64,000 nt of DNA from Ixodes scapularis (Eukaryota > Arthropoda > Arachnida > Ixodida > Ixodidae). The DNA is taken from assembly GCF_016920785.2 (NCBI RefSeq), contig NW_024609837.1:21583207-21647206 (forward strand), written 5' to 3'. This document shows, one piece after another, positions 45,507 to 56,464 of the stretch. Made by a program: the position numbers and the translations under genes. The notes beneath the pieces are model-generated. The model ran no database searches and had not been told where the DNA came from. It was given only the letters and a program-made list of their open reading frames with translations. How positions within the stretch are numbered: position 1 is the stretch's first letter; the number at the start of each line of letters is the position of its first letter.

Positions 45507-48500
45507 AACAATTGACTGCTTTTCAGCATAGTCCATCCCGCGTACGATACGTGTTCGCCAGCGCTTCCCCAACACGTGTGCGCCGCGGAAGAAAACATCT
45601 TGCTGGTGACTTTTAAGTCAGGGATGCATCAACGCTTTCTGCTCATCCCCTGTACGGAACTAATTATTCCACCGAGAACTGCTTTAATTGCTCCGAACAA
45701 ATTAATATCGTTCGGTGCCAGGTCGTTGAAGCGCCGAGGGTGCGGAATGCCTTAATACGTAGGCACTTGATTTTACATTGACTTAAGTCAATGTAGATCA
45801 CCAACACGCTCAAGTCTTTCATTTGATTTTTATATCTGCCGTACGTGCCGTGTGTGTGTGCGTGGGGGGGGGGGGGGGCACTGTTGAGCTGCACAGCAAC
45901 GTCTTAAAGGTCAGCAAAGCACTACATTTTGACCCGATCCCAGGCTTCACATTGTTTGTCGAGCGGGTCAGAATACTTCGTGCCGTGGACACAGAATCCA
46001 CAGGGGATGTACGGTTCGACTATTGGTCCCTTATGGTCCCAAAAAACCGTGAACATTATTTTTTACCCTACGTTAAAACTGCCCGGAACTTGTTTGGTCC
46101 TGGTGACGATGTATGTCTCTCTGTCCCTGGCTGGGAATACTGGAGTCAGCATTCGTCCCCATTGATATTACGTTAAAGAAAAATCTAGCTCAGCTTGATG
46201 ACGTCGAGCAGCGTTCCGCACACATTCGCTCGGCGCTCCTTAATGTCTGACGTACCTTATATTGGTACCAACTGTTGGACAGTTTATAACATTTCACAAT
46301 ATTGCGCGTCATGCTGTGCACCGGGTAGTGACCAATGTTCAATTTTTCAGACATTTAATTGATAGGAACACGGTATTTTTGTGTACAAGCTGTTGAATGT
46401 TTGATAATGAGTTCTGCTGAAACGAGGTGCGTCAGTCGGAATGAACTCTACGCTTTGGAAACTTTTGTACCACTAGTACACCCGTCGAAGCGACATAAAG
46501 GGGCGTCTATACTGCTTCAACATCCTGCAATAAATATCCTTGAGGCTTTCGCCCTCTGCACCCAAGAAACCGGATTATTTGAGTGCTGCTCTTCCCTGGT
46601 GCACACTTTCAAGGGAGCGGCCATATTGATAGTGCCGTGATCACGTGGCTCTTTTTCACGGGACGATGGGCCGGCGTTTACAGCTCACTTAAGTATAGGG
46701 TCGAACAGTGTTTCAAGCGCAGCAGTCTAAGTGTGATTTCGAATTTTTATAACTAAATTGCGATTACATTTTGACTCTGCCTTGTAGATTTTATAAGAAT
46801 CATTAGGTATCGTCAACCTAGAAGGAGCAAGCCTAAATTGTACGCGACGATATTACGGTGCCTCGACCGCATCTTCGACTGGTGTTTTTACCATGCTATC
46901 TTGCCCCTGCATCGAACGCGGTCCCACCGACATGCAAGAAATTAGGCCTCAGGAGTTGACGTGTCGTGCTTATACGGATGTCCACGATCCTGGCGGCAGG
47001 TTTGTAGGTATGCTGGCAAGAAAGGCTATACTTGACGCGAGGGTCACTGACTGTTGAAGCACTCCTGATTGTTGAAGCACCCCTGCAATGTACGACTGTG
47101 GACCGACCTATTACAGGAGAGCGGGCGTCCGCCACAGGCATTTCGGATGCTGTAACGTCGCCAGGGTTGCGGCAGGCAAGTACACGACACTTTTGTGACG
47201 TCTTCGGGCGCAAATCGAAACTCCACATTTGAGGACGCGGAAAGTACACCAGTCGGAGACGGGTAAGAACCAAAAAACGACATGTTATTGAGGACACAAT
47301 TGTACGCTCAATTAGTGCTGTCATCTATGACCGACTTTGGGTGATGATATTTCAGCTGAAGTCCAGATATTGTAGAAAGTGGGGACCATTTCTTCCCTCC
47401 AGCGTGATAGTCCTTTCCGCAACTGGCAAAAGTGAAATCGCTATTTGTTTTTCTATAACCGAACCTAAAAAACAAAACAAAAAACAACTAAAGGTTAGCT
47501 TTTCTGAGATACATCTTCCCCCGACGGCACAAAGCCCCTTTGCGTAACAGACTGACTTCTCCTGGGAGTAGTTGGTGCGTGGACAAACGTCAGGGGCCGC
47601 GAAAGAACCAATGATCGCTGCAGGGGCGCTACAGAACGCAGGAGAAGAACGCGAGTACTCTGAGCGTTACTCAGTCTTGAGTTACTCCAGAAGGATCCAT
47701 ATAGGTAATATCTATGATGGTATTTGCAGGCGGCCATAGCTGAGCTCGCTACTGCTGGGCACGTGTTGACGGCGAGCTTCCACAACGCCTCCAATGCCTA
47801 CATTGCACACCATTAAGGTTGTCTTCTTTGGGAGACCACTACCGTAAATATCAGGACACTTACCACACGTAGGGTATTTAACTGCGTTGTAAATCTGTCA
47901 ACAAAATACGCTTAAAAAGATGAAGAAAAAAAAAACAGCTGCTTTTCGTAGCATACTCCATCCCACAAACGTCTACAGACCAGAGGAAGACATGGGCACG
48001 AGCGCGTGGCTTTGGAAAAAGCCCTTGTACGCGAGCTCTCGTACAAACAAAAACATTATACTGAGCTAGGCTCACGCGCCCGTGCTTTTGTCTTTGCTGC
48101 AGAACATTGGTGAGGTGGACTACAAAGAGTATCACGCAAAAGCAGCCGTATTAATAAACACTTTACATGTATTCGTAACTGCTATATCGAAGTGCGACCA
48201 ATCAACACTCACTCCCGACCATGTAAAGTGTCGCGTAGTTCTCCCTGATACGACATAACCAACACAATGAAGTAAATACACCTAGCTGCCACAGCAGTGT
48301 TCTTATTTTTGGAAGATTGACCACCACCCCTATTAGGCTTAAGCTACGCGTCTTTTTGTGTCTAATTACAAGTAAATTGCACCGACGTAAATTTTAAGTC
48401 TAATATAAATACCATTACACTAATCTACATTCGCGGAAACTGTTTTAGGTTTAAAAGACTTCGAGTAGCTTTAGTTATTTTAACAACTTTTAATAAAAAT

Positions 48501-49344
48501 ATATTTTTTTAATGCCCTGCGTTCAGAATAAATCCAAGAAAACAGTAGTACGAATGCCTGCAATGCATTTTCTTTCTCTGTGAAAGATGATACTTGCAAA
48601 ATAATGTAAATCAATGTTTTAAATAGACATACCTTTTGTAAATGTGTATATCGTAGCGGGTTAATACTGTTTCTTCGCAAACGAATACCACCGATGTTCC
48701 AAATACGTTCAATAAATATCTTCAATGAGAGAATGCTTCTTCTTTTCCTTTCACCAGCTACCAGCATGAAAACCAAGGCGTTTTTTTTTTTTCAAATAAA
48801 ATTATAAAGAGGATTTGGAATCAAGAGTTTTGTAGAAATACATATACATATATATATATTTAAAACTTTAAAAAAATTGAAATTAAAAAATTTAGAAAAG
48901 TTGAAAATGAAAAGAAACGCCAGTGCAGCTTAAAATAAACGTTTCAATTTTCCTTTATTCTTTGAAGCTTTCAAGTAGAGTATAAAGTGTCTATCCACGT
49001 CAATAGATCAAAGTCAGTTGACAAGTTTCCTAAAATGCCCGGTGTCTCTTTTTGGCACGTCCGCTAGGTGGCGCTCGTTACACTATCAGGGTAAAGCACC
49101 TTGATCTGTTTGCGCTTGTCTTGCAAGTAGCGTCAAATGCGCGAGTGCACGAGGCCCATGTCTCGAGCGGCCTTTGGAAGCAAATGGCGGCGCAGCACTG
49201 AAATGAGCGGGCCTTGGAAGCGAATGGCGGCGGAGCACCCGCTCATGGCACGTGTCTCGCGCGCTTCCACAACAATGGTTGGCGGTACTTGTAAAAAAAC
49301 GCTTTTATCAAGGGGCTTTATATCAGGGTGGCCTTTATATCAGG
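45507..49344. other. Long stretch without a supported gene
   Basis: This includes a 15-G run (45864-45878) after a TGTGTG tract. The opposed frames of 60-140 residues at 45819-46176, 46359-46640, 46896-47324 and 47495-47794 resemble no family. A 16-base imperfect tandem (TGTTGAAGCACTCCTGA/TTGTTGAAGCACCCCTG) lies near 47052-47088. A TATATATATA tract is near 48845-48860. Confidence 0.45.
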
Positions 49345-49743
49345 CTAGAGTAACTGTATATGCTTCGGCTTGCGGAGCAGAATAGCGCAATGGTGGTTCC
49401 AGTTTGGCTCTTTTGGATCGAAGGCAGCACTGCGGTAAGTGATTGTCACTCCTGCAAGAGCCCCGGATGCGCGAGCTACGCGATCGTCCTCCATGTCGCC
49501 TTCTTCCCAGACTTTGAAAACATGTTTTAAAACATCGCTCGCGTTATCGAACAACGCGATTATAATGTATCCAGTGGCCACATGTAATGTTGAATGGCCA
49601 AGGAACCTTCCAGTTTGTTCTACTTTAGCGTAGGATGTATATTTCGCAAACGCAAAGCGAGAAACATGATCCGCCCGGATCTCGGCACCTGCAAGGTCGC
49701 TTTCCTGCACGAAGGTCGGATCCAGTTCGGTGCACGTGACCAC
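49345..49743 (-). CDS. Hypothetical protein fragment, unknown
   Basis: A 132-codon minus-strand frame starts at a GTG and ends at TAG, with no in-frame ATG near its start. The residues look protein-like, including RADHVSRFAFAKYTSYAKVE, GRFLGHSTLHVATGYIIIAL and VFKVWEEGDMEDDRVARASG. I cannot assign a family. The plus strand has a consensus-like donor (GCG/GTAAGT at 49433-49438) inside the same bases, so a plus-strand exon is an alternative. The upstream frame has a stop 19-20 codons before the proposed coding part, so this may be an exon or a decayed element protein. Confidence 0.3.
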   Translation of the reverse strand: MVTCTELDPTFVQESDLAGAEIRADHVSRFAFAKYTSYAKVEQTGRFLGHSTLHVATGYIIIALFDNASDVLKHVFKVWEEGDMEDDRVARASGALAGVTITYRSAAFDPKEPNWNHHCAILLRKPKHIQLL

Positions 49744-49824
49744 TCCCCCGCTAATACAGAGTTGGCGGCGAAACGAAAAGGAACGCGATACTCTGGCTCC
49801 GCAAGTAGAGCGTACACAGTTACT

Positions 49825-50004
49825 CTACAGGATGATTCAAGGAGAGGCCAGGCTTTTTAAATCGACCGGAAAATTCGGTTTCTTAACCTATCGCGCTACG
49901 ACTTTGTGCAGCGTTGCCCACAGATCGTGCATTTTGTTTTTGTAAATTTTGCAAAGAGCGAAACTTACCTGAGGAAAATGTAAAGAAAGAAAGAGGCTTA
50001 GCTC
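49825..50004 (+). mobile_element. Partial arm of the 736-bp foldback family
   Basis: It matches the left arm of 27501-28236 from TACAGG...AAGGAG through TTAAATCGACCGGAAAATTC and TTGCCCACAGAT to GGCTTAGCTC. There it stops abruptly at AAAAGACTTG. The opposite arm is absent. Confidence 0.75.
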
Positions 50005-50400
50005 AAAAGACTTGTCGTGTAAGCGCAGCAGCATTTTATCGATTTATTTACAACTGCATACAAGATGTTCAGGACTGGGCAGCAACAGCATAAAATAAAA
50101 CAGTGATGGCATGACAAGTGCTTTGCTGGCCAGAGGAAGCTTGCAGTGAAGTTTAGTAATGATTTCCCCATTACGAGACTCAAGCCTGTTGGCAGTCGAC
50201 GCAATCTCTGCAAATGATTAAAGGGGTATGAAAAATAAAATGCCATGACGGCGAGCTCTCTAGCTCCCGCTTAGAAATTTGCCAGCGAAAAGCGCAGTAC
50301 ATATCGCGCTCGTGACGTCAAGGGCTCCCGCAAGGCCAAGGGTACTGTAGTTGCGAGCGTTGCCACTTGGTGGCGCCAACTCGTGAGCTGTTTCAGCCCA

Positions 50401-51165
50401 TTAAAGGGCAACTCCGGCCAAAACTCAAAATGAAATAAATTACTGGTATCGCTTTAGTGACACAAAATACGACCCCAGCCAAAATTTCAAGTCCGTGGGA
50501 CGCCGCATTTTCAACTAATGCCGATAATAAAAACGCGACCCGCCGCAAGCCGCTGCTCCTTAGCGGGCGGCCAGCGGGTTGCCGATCGCTAAAGCAACAT
50601 TGGGCCGTGATGTCAACATCGTTCTCTTTTTTTCTTCCGTTCCGGACGGGCGCACGGCGCAGCCGTCGCGCGCGCTTCTAAGTGCCGCTACCACCGCTAC
50701 TTCGGCTTGTAATTGCGTGTTTAGCCGTTGCTTTTAACTGTAGCCCGTGTAGCTTCGGTATAGCCTTTTGTTTATTTGCTTGTGAGGACTCCTAGACTCG
50801 TTTTAGCGAGCAACTCGGTGCGCCCAAGACTGCCCAGCTGTTCCTCAAAAGATGCCGAATGCAACTTAAAGCGCTGTGGGCTGCTCAAACAAGCCGCTGC
50901 GCAACCCGGAGGTGCTTTTTCACAAGTTTCCAACGGATCGGAAATTGGAGAAGGTGTGGGTGAACGCTGTTCGACGAGTGGACTTTGGAAAGCCTTGGAC
51001 GTCGACCCCCAGATTGAAGCTCTGCTCCGATCATTTTTCGCCGGAGAGTTACGAACGAAACCTACAGGTGTTGGTTGCTTGTGGCTTGTCAGCGAAAAGG
51101 GTCGAGGCTTAAAAAGGATTCCGTGGCGTCGCTCTTTGCCCATCGTACATGTACAGAAAAGGTAA
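50401..51165 (+). mobile_element. 5' end of a Kolobok-like DNA transposon
   Basis: TTAA (50401-50404) is followed by AGGGCAACTCCGGCC, the same terminus found in reverse at 62741-62755. About 450 bases inside lies a THAP-domain frame. A TTAA target site combined with a THAP domain is characteristic of the Kolobok superfamily. Internal similarity to the other terminus includes CGTGATGTCAACATCGTTCTC-like sequence. The downstream transposase and the opposite end were not identified. Confidence 0.5.
50852..51165 (+). pseudogene. THAP zinc-finger domain remnant
   Basis: An ATG at 50852 reads five codons to a TAA that sits where the first zinc-binding Cys is expected. In the same frame SAVGCSNKPLRNPEVLFHKF follows, then an FPTDRKLEKVWVNAVRR segment and LCSDHFSPESYERN, with the Cys-x-x-His pair present. 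Near 51085 a +1 shift is needed to reach SRLKKDSVASLF, the counterpart of the terminal AVPTIF-type box. With one stop and one frameshift the domain is dead. THAP domains bind DNA as part of transposases or host factors; the nearby TTAA terminus favours a transposase. Confidence 0.65.
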
Positions 51166-51169
51166 ACAT

Positions 51170-51881
51170 GATAAAGGTATACTGATCAATAAATAAAACA
51201 GTCATTGTCAAGTGCAGTGTTGAGGATTGAGCATTCACGCTCCATTGAATGTCTGTTGAATGGGGAATGGTGGGCATGTAGAGTACAACCACTAACTAGC
51301 TCCAAACACTGAAGTTTGTAATGAAAACGAAAACAATGTTCTGCTTTGCGTCACTGCTTGTTTACTACGCAATCTCGTGCGTAGTATTCAGGTCCGTAAC
51401 GACTAACAGCCGGCACGTGAAGCTCATGCGATATAAACATTCGCCTCCCAATCATTCGAACCCGTTACGCAACAGTATTAATTAACATTGCGCTTGTGAA
51501 TACCACAAGGGACTTTAAAGAAATCGCGAAAGTTCGGATTTCTAAGTTACAACTCTCTAATTTGCCCGAGTTCGGCTGGAGGTAAATATAATATTTAAAA
51601 TTAAAAAAAAAACACTTGCTTTAGTCAAAAGTTACGAAGGAAAACTTAAAATCCTATGTATTCTAATAAAAAAAATTGTTGTGGGTGGGGGTAGAGCCAC
51701 TCTATATGGCAGCGTAGCTGCCAGAGTAGCGACACGACGCAAAATTATCTAGATGCACGACGTCAGAAGCGCCTATAGTGATCTCCATTTTGGGCCTGGG
51801 AGGTTTCTATGGTAACCGCACTGCTAGCGACGCCGGGCGGCGACCTTTATCTAGTTGATATCTCCATTCGTTGATTGAAAA
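51170..51881. other. Spacer with a short dispersed repeat
   Basis: AGAGCCACTCTATATGGCAG, then CGTAGCTGCCAGAGTAGCG (about 51692-51731), recurs in reverse at 59238-59276. No gene is seen. Confidence 0.5.
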
Positions 51882-52285
51882 GTGGTAGAAGACCTAAAAG
51901 ACGCTTTGCATGGCGGTACGGCACGGGCCTCTGGAGGAGCGGTGCCTCTTTCTTCTGTGAAATTAGACGATTTGCAGCGTGCAAGGACAAGGCGAGTGGT
52001 TTTCCGCGCCGCCGAAATGGCGGCGGCTTCGTGGGACGAACGTACCGTCCTTGTACATTCGGACTTCGCTCCTATGGAACAAAATCCGATTACGCCGGTT
52101 ACGACAGGGCGATTGCCTTGGGACATGACTGCTGCTCGACTGCCCCATAGTAAGAGAATGTACGCTTAGCACCATACTTCTTCAAGACCCAATCATTCAT
52201 TCAAGACGAGATTATCTCACCGACTGGCGGGGAGCGACGTCGACGACGGTATCACCCTCGTTTTGGGCGATGAACAGTCGACGGG
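51882..52285 (+). pseudogene. Unknown decayed reading frame interrupted by the LTR element
   Basis: A plus-strand frame starts at GTG 51882 and runs to a TAG at 52167. It then continues in the same frame to the edge of the LTR retrotransposon at 52285. If the element and one target copy are ignored, the frame stays open across the joint and ends at a TGA near 57551. Features include FRAAEMAAASWDERTV and TTGRLPWDMTAARLPHSKRM. I recognise no family. It may be part of the Kolobok-like element upstream or of a host gene. Confidence 0.35.
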
Positions 52286-53304
52286 AGTACGGGTTCTTTC
52301 GTTGCTCGGTCACCTTGCGCCGTCCGGACTGCCAGGTCCGGATGGGGTGACGGGCTTCGTTGTGGGAAGCTGGGCGGGTCTTGCCGGAGACGAAGTTGCT
52401 TCCCTTGGCCGTCGATGACTAGTTCAGTTGAATTCAGGGATTACTTTTCAATAAACAATTTAATACTTTGGTAGGGAATGAATATACAAAGGTAAACAAT
52501 ACTGCGAAATGATAACTTCCCCTGTACGGGGTTGGGAAGGAGGTGGTCGGGTGTTAGCTTATCCAAGCTCGGGAGTTGGCTGGCTCGTGGGATTACGTCC
52601 CGATTACGGGGACAGAAGTCCCTCGGAATCCCACGACCTGACTCGATTACGGAGCGACAGCCCTCGAGCCCCAGCACGAACTAAACTCACTCGCTGAGTT
52701 TCTAATCCAAGTTACTCGTTGGTCCGTCCCCTTTTAGTGGACCGGCGAATCCTCGACGCGTTGTGAGACAGGCGTTTCCCACCGCCAACCAATCGGCTCA
52801 CTTTCTCGCCTCGTGGGAATTGCTTGTATTCCCGGGTGGGAACCCGCGGTCTGCGTACATCTCACGGTCAAAGGTCGGGCCGGTTCGGATGCAAGCAAAA
52901 CTATTTCTCGCATGGCGAAGTGGACAACCGACCCCAGTGTGGATAGCGCCGACTAAGTGAGCCATCCCGCAATTCATTCTGCAGAGGTGGTCTGACGTTG
53001 CCGTTCTGCCGCGACCCCCCACACTCGGGCGAGAAAGACTAAACCGATGTAAACGCGCCGTGTAAACAGCGCCGGCCAGAGCCACTGCGCTCTGGTGGCG
53101 GTGGTGGTGTAACTTTACTTTTCCGGCCCGGAACGCACGCTCCGATTCTCTCGGCAGAAAACGCGCGCCCCGAACCCCGCGTCGTAAAGTACGCCTGTCT
53201 CTCGAGGTCGCCCGCCAAGGGAAGTGTTTACAACAGCGCTTTCCCCCCAGTCAAATCTCCCTGGTGCTAACGGCCCACCCGCATAGCTCTCGTCGATCCT
53301 TACA
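52286..53304 (-). repeat. 3' LTR
   Basis: In element orientation it begins TGTAAGGATCGACGAGAGC directly after the polypurine tract and ends CGAAAGAACCCGTACT. It is 1,019 bp, carrying the 9 bases AGAAGTCCC (near 52614) that the 5' LTR lacks. The ends are TGT...ACT rather than a perfect TG...CA. Confidence 0.9.
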
Positions 53305-53315
53305 CCTCCCCCCTT
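53305..53315 (-). other. Polypurine tract
   Basis: On the minus strand AAGGGGGGAGG stands directly before the TGTAAGG start of the 3' LTR. This is the expected primer for plus-strand DNA synthesis. Confidence 0.9.
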
Positions 53316-53848
53316 AAGACTCTTGCTGGACTGAAAGAACATCTAAGAGTCAAACATAAAAAAAAGGATCGAAGACATCATTCGCATTTCAACATACGGT
53401 GCAAAAAAAAAAAAAAAAAAAAACGCAAGTGTCGTTGTAAAAAAAAATAACTGATTATCTTCGTAAATAAGCGCATAACACTGAAGATGAATACGTATAC
53501 ATATAACCGAGCACTTCAACGTTACTGACACCAAAGTGTAAAAGAAAATCCATGAGACACGCGCTTTGCAATGTCCGCCTATTGAACGACAGTACATCAC
53601 TATACTGGTAAATATACGTACATGTCACAATGCACACGTCAGGAACAAAAAAAAAAAAAAAGAAGAACGCTGAACAGAACACGCCTGCTGCAATAACCGC
53701 GCATCGGAAGACAAAAAAAAATGCTTCGCAAAACAATTGTCTCTGGGCTTGTGCACTGAAAAATCTCAAGTCACAGCAGCCACGAGGTTTGACGAAGTCT
53801 CTTCACGCACGGACACAGCAGCAAGACCACACTCCTGGGGTATATAAG
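53316..53848. other. Spacer between the long frame and the polypurine tract
   Basis: This is AT-rich with A runs at 53404-53423, 53437-53449 and 53647-53661. There is no integrase or envelope-like sequence. Confidence 0.7.
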
Positions 53849-56293
53849 TCAGGCCGCGCGGTAGGCGGAACCACCCATGCTCTCGGGTGGGCGCAGCGCT
53901 GAGTCAGTGGTACCCCAAAATCTGTTCAGCAAGCGAGACAAAGCGTCTGCGTTACCGCTAGCGGACCCCTTTCTGTGGGTCATGATCACATCATAGCGCA
54001 GTAGCGCTAGAGCCCACTTTGATAGCTTTGCCCCATGCGGTCTGCAGGACGTCAGGTAGGACAGAGGGTTGTGGTCCGACACGATGTGCACTTTTGCGCC
54101 CAAGAGCCCGCCATAAAATGTGACAAGCGCCCAAACGAGAGCGAACGCCTCGCGCCCAATGGCGGACCAGCGTGTTTGAGTAGGAGTGAACGTATGGCTG
54201 GCGAGCGCGATCGGCTTCTCGGCTCCGCCACTCCCGATCTGGCCCAGGCACGACCCTGGCGCCACTGCTGACGCGTCTGTCAAAAGCCAGCAAGGCTCCT
54301 GCAAGCTCGGGGTCGAAAGGATCGCCGCCTCACAGAGTGCTGTCTTTAGCTGCGGGAATGCGCCCTCCGCCCCCTCCGGCCTAGGTATATCGTTCAGTTC
54401 GCCCTTTTTGGCAAGGGCCGTGCAGAGCTCGGCGATAGCAGCGTAGCCTTTTGCGTACTCTCGGAAGTAGCCACACGGGACACTCTGCGGTTTCCTCTTA
54501 TTACGCGGGTAATCTAAACCCTCGGTCGCGGCGTCCTTATTTGGGTCGTGTTTATTCATTCCAGACCCCACGACGTGCCCGGGGAGGGTGACTGACCCCC
54601 CGGCAACCTGACACTCCTCGTGAATGAGCTCACCTGTTTGTTCAGTCGCGCCGTTTTCGGGGGGCGCGCAGTTTACCTTTCCAAAGTTAGCGTCTTCGTG
54701 AAGCATGACTCCCACATGTCCCACTCGAGCACGGCTGTTTCTCAGCCGGCTCGCACGAACCACTTTGGTTCCGCCCTCCCGAGTTACAGGACCTGAAGCC
54801 GCCACGAAAGCATTCGGTGATGCTATCCTGTGTTCACCCCCATCAAAATCCTGGTCTTTGTGCCGGTTCAGCAACTTCCAGTCATACGATGAAAGTAAGC
54901 AATCCGCCGTGATAGCCAGTTTATCGGTCACCGCGCATAGCACGCTAACCGGGTCTTTCTGATTAACCTCGCTTCGGGGTCCGGCTTGCAGCGGCAAACG
55001 CACGAGTTTTGCTGTTACCTGTTGCCCAAAGGCTGAAACAAGGCGAATTGTGCCGCTAGGCTCGGCCAGTTCCGGCGGAACGGCGTTCTCTCTGACGACT
55101 GTTATTTCACTTCCGGTGTCTAGCACGGCGGTCAGCTCCCGGTCACCGGAGGAGAGTTCGACCAGGATCAAACCCGATCCTCCGAGCCCCTGCTTCTTGT
55201 CCGTATCTATCACAGCCGTTAGCTGATCTGGGGCACCCGGAGGTGCGGATTCGTCCTTTTTTGCCACTGCCTGCACGTGTGACTTTCGCGGGGTCTGATT
55301 CCGACCCTCACGCGCAGGGCAGTTCTTCGCCATGTGACCGCTTTGGTTACAACTGAAGCAACGGGGTGAAAGGCGAAAAGAGGTCTGCTTCGCACCGTCA
55401 GTTTTCGGCTTCGATCCCTCGCCTCTGATATCTGCCCCCCTCGCCGCTCGTCCGTCTCTCTCTGCTTCCTCGTACATCTGTACTACCTTAGCTAGCTCGT
55501 GCGCCTGCAGCCACTTCGTCTCTTCGCGCAGCGTGACGTGTCGGAGACACTCCTCACTGAGGCTAGACTTCACCTGGTCTGCGACCATTAGATGAATCAG
55601 GTCCTCCTTACTCTCTACGCTGCGCGCCTCGAGATAGTAGTTGAAATAGCTGGCCGTCCTCGAGGCGAACTGCGCCCATCCCTCGTCTTTTCGCTTACGC
55701 GCGCCGGCAAACCGCTTCCGGTACTCGCCAGGGGTGAGTCGGAGCTCGTCCAGGACGGCGGCCTTGGCCGTGTCGTAGCTAGCTATCTCCTCCGCAGATA
55801 ACCTCGTAAAAAGATATTTAACTCTTTCCGACAAGGCCGGCATGATCAGATGTACTCGGCTCTCATTCGGCACTCCGTAGGCCGCGAACATCTTTTCGAC
55901 ACCATCGAACCAGACCGGAACTTCCGCGTCAGGTGGCAGTTTCTGATTTTTGAGAAGTTTCGCGCATTGCGAAACAGGGTCCAGCCTGCCCATTCCGGTC
56001 GTCACGGTAGCCGCCTCACCGACACTCGGTCCACGCATTGCCGCGATTCTTTCCTCGCTCTCAAGCTTGAGTTTTAATATGGCAATTTCGTGCTCGTGCT
56101 CCATGCGCCGCATGGCTTCCGCGTGCGCATGGGCAGCGCGCTCGTCGGCGGACCGACTTTCTGACCCTTCCGCCCCTCCGTCGGTCCCTTTGTCCTTTTC
56201 CGCAGTTTTCACCTTATCCCCTGATTTCTTCATCTTTTCCTGCCAACTGACTCCTACGTCTGCGCTCACACCAAAGAAACGTGAAGGTTCCAC
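53849..56293 (-). CDS. Gag-protease-RNase H polyprotein with the reverse-transcriptase core missing
   Basis: The open frame is 814 codons, but it begins at GTG just after a TGA. The first in-frame ATG is at 56233 (residue 21), giving about 794 residues. In the 814 numbering: a charged, coiled-coil-like N-terminus (45-85), then a capsid region whose end (about 187-276) resembles the SCAN domain (LTPGEYRKRF, KEDLIHLMVADQVKSSLSEE, HELAKVVQMYEE). Next are a zinc knuckle C312-C315-H320-C325 and an aspartic protease with DTG at 392-394. After a linker the frame jumps near residue 605 to the thumb region (GYFREYAKGYAAIAEL). RNase H follows with its four acidic residues D673, E715, D740 and D783. The protein ends about 30 residues later. 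No YxDD and no integrase are present. It could form particles and cleave itself but would need enzymes in trans. Confidence 0.9.
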   Translation of the reverse strand: MEPSRFFGVSADVGVSWQEKMKKSGDKVKTAEKDKGTDGGAEGSESRSADERAAHAHAEAMRRMEHEHEIAILKLKLESEERIAAMRGPSVGEAATVTTGMGRLDPVSQCAKLLKNQKLPPDAEVPVWFDGVEKMFAAYGVPNESRVHLIMPALSERVKYLFTRLSAEEIASYDTAKAAVLDELRLTPGEYRKRFAGARKRKDEGWAQFASRTASYFNYYLEARSVESKEDLIHLMVADQVKSSLSEECLRHVTLREETKWLQAHELAKVVQMYEEAERDGRAARGADIRGEGSKPKTDGAKQTSFRLSPRCFSCNQSGHMAKNCPAREGRNQTPRKSHVQAVAKKDESAPPGAPDQLTAVIDTDKKQGLGGSGLILVELSSGDRELTAVLDTGSEITVVRENAVPPELAEPSGTIRLVSAFGQQVTAKLVRLPLQAGPRSEVNQKDPVSVLCAVTDKLAITADCLLSSYDWKLLNRHKDQDFDGGEHRIASPNAFVAASGPVTREGGTKVVRASRLRNSRARVGHVGVMLHEDANFGKVNCAPPENGATEQTGELIHEECQVAGGSVTLPGHVVGSGMNKHDPNKDAATEGLDYPRNKRKPQSVPCGYFREYAKGYAAIAELCTALAKKGELNDIPRPEGAEGAFPQLKTALCEAAILSTPSLQEPCWLLTDASAVAPGSCLGQIGSGGAEKPIALASHTFTPTQTRWSAIGREAFALVWALVTFYGGLLGAKVHIVSDHNPLSYLTSCRPHGAKLSKWALALLRYDVIMTHRKGSASGNADALSRLLNRFWGTTDSALRPPESMGGSAYRAA

Positions 56294-56297
56294 TCAC
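56292..56297 (-). promoter_or_regulatory. Possible splice donor in the retrotransposon leader
   Basis: On the minus strand CCG/GTGAGT stands just before the long frame and matches the splice-donor consensus. A spliced subgenomic RNA is conceivable but no acceptor or second frame supports it. Confidence 0.25.
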
Positions 56298-56445
56298 CGG
56301 CGCCGCGGAGTTTCCCTTGGACTGGATGGCACGGGGTGACAGTGGGCTCCCTTGACGCTAGTCGGTCTCTGATGCGTGGGCTCTCTGCGGTAGTCGTTCT
56401 GTTGCCGCTCGATGATGTTTCGTGAATTTTAATGTCGTCGAAGCC

Positions 56446-56464
56446 AATCCTGTCGACTGCGCCA
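56446..56464 (-). other. Primer-binding site, tRNA-Ser type
   Basis: On the minus strand, directly at the end of the 5' LTR, TGGCGCAGTCGACAGGATT matches the complement of the 3' end of arthropod tRNA-Ser at 17 of 19 positions. This is based on my recall of the tRNA-Ser acceptor and T-arm sequence. Its first T is shared with the LTR end. Confidence 0.8.

Noticed and set aside
52441..53342. Small proteins repeated at 52.4-53.3 and 56.6-57.5 kb
   Set aside because: They are frames inside the two LTRs and are copied with them.
53849..56293. A domesticated host SCAN or zinc-knuckle gene
   Set aside because: The frame lies exactly between matching LTRs with primer site and polypurine tract, so it is the element's own gene.
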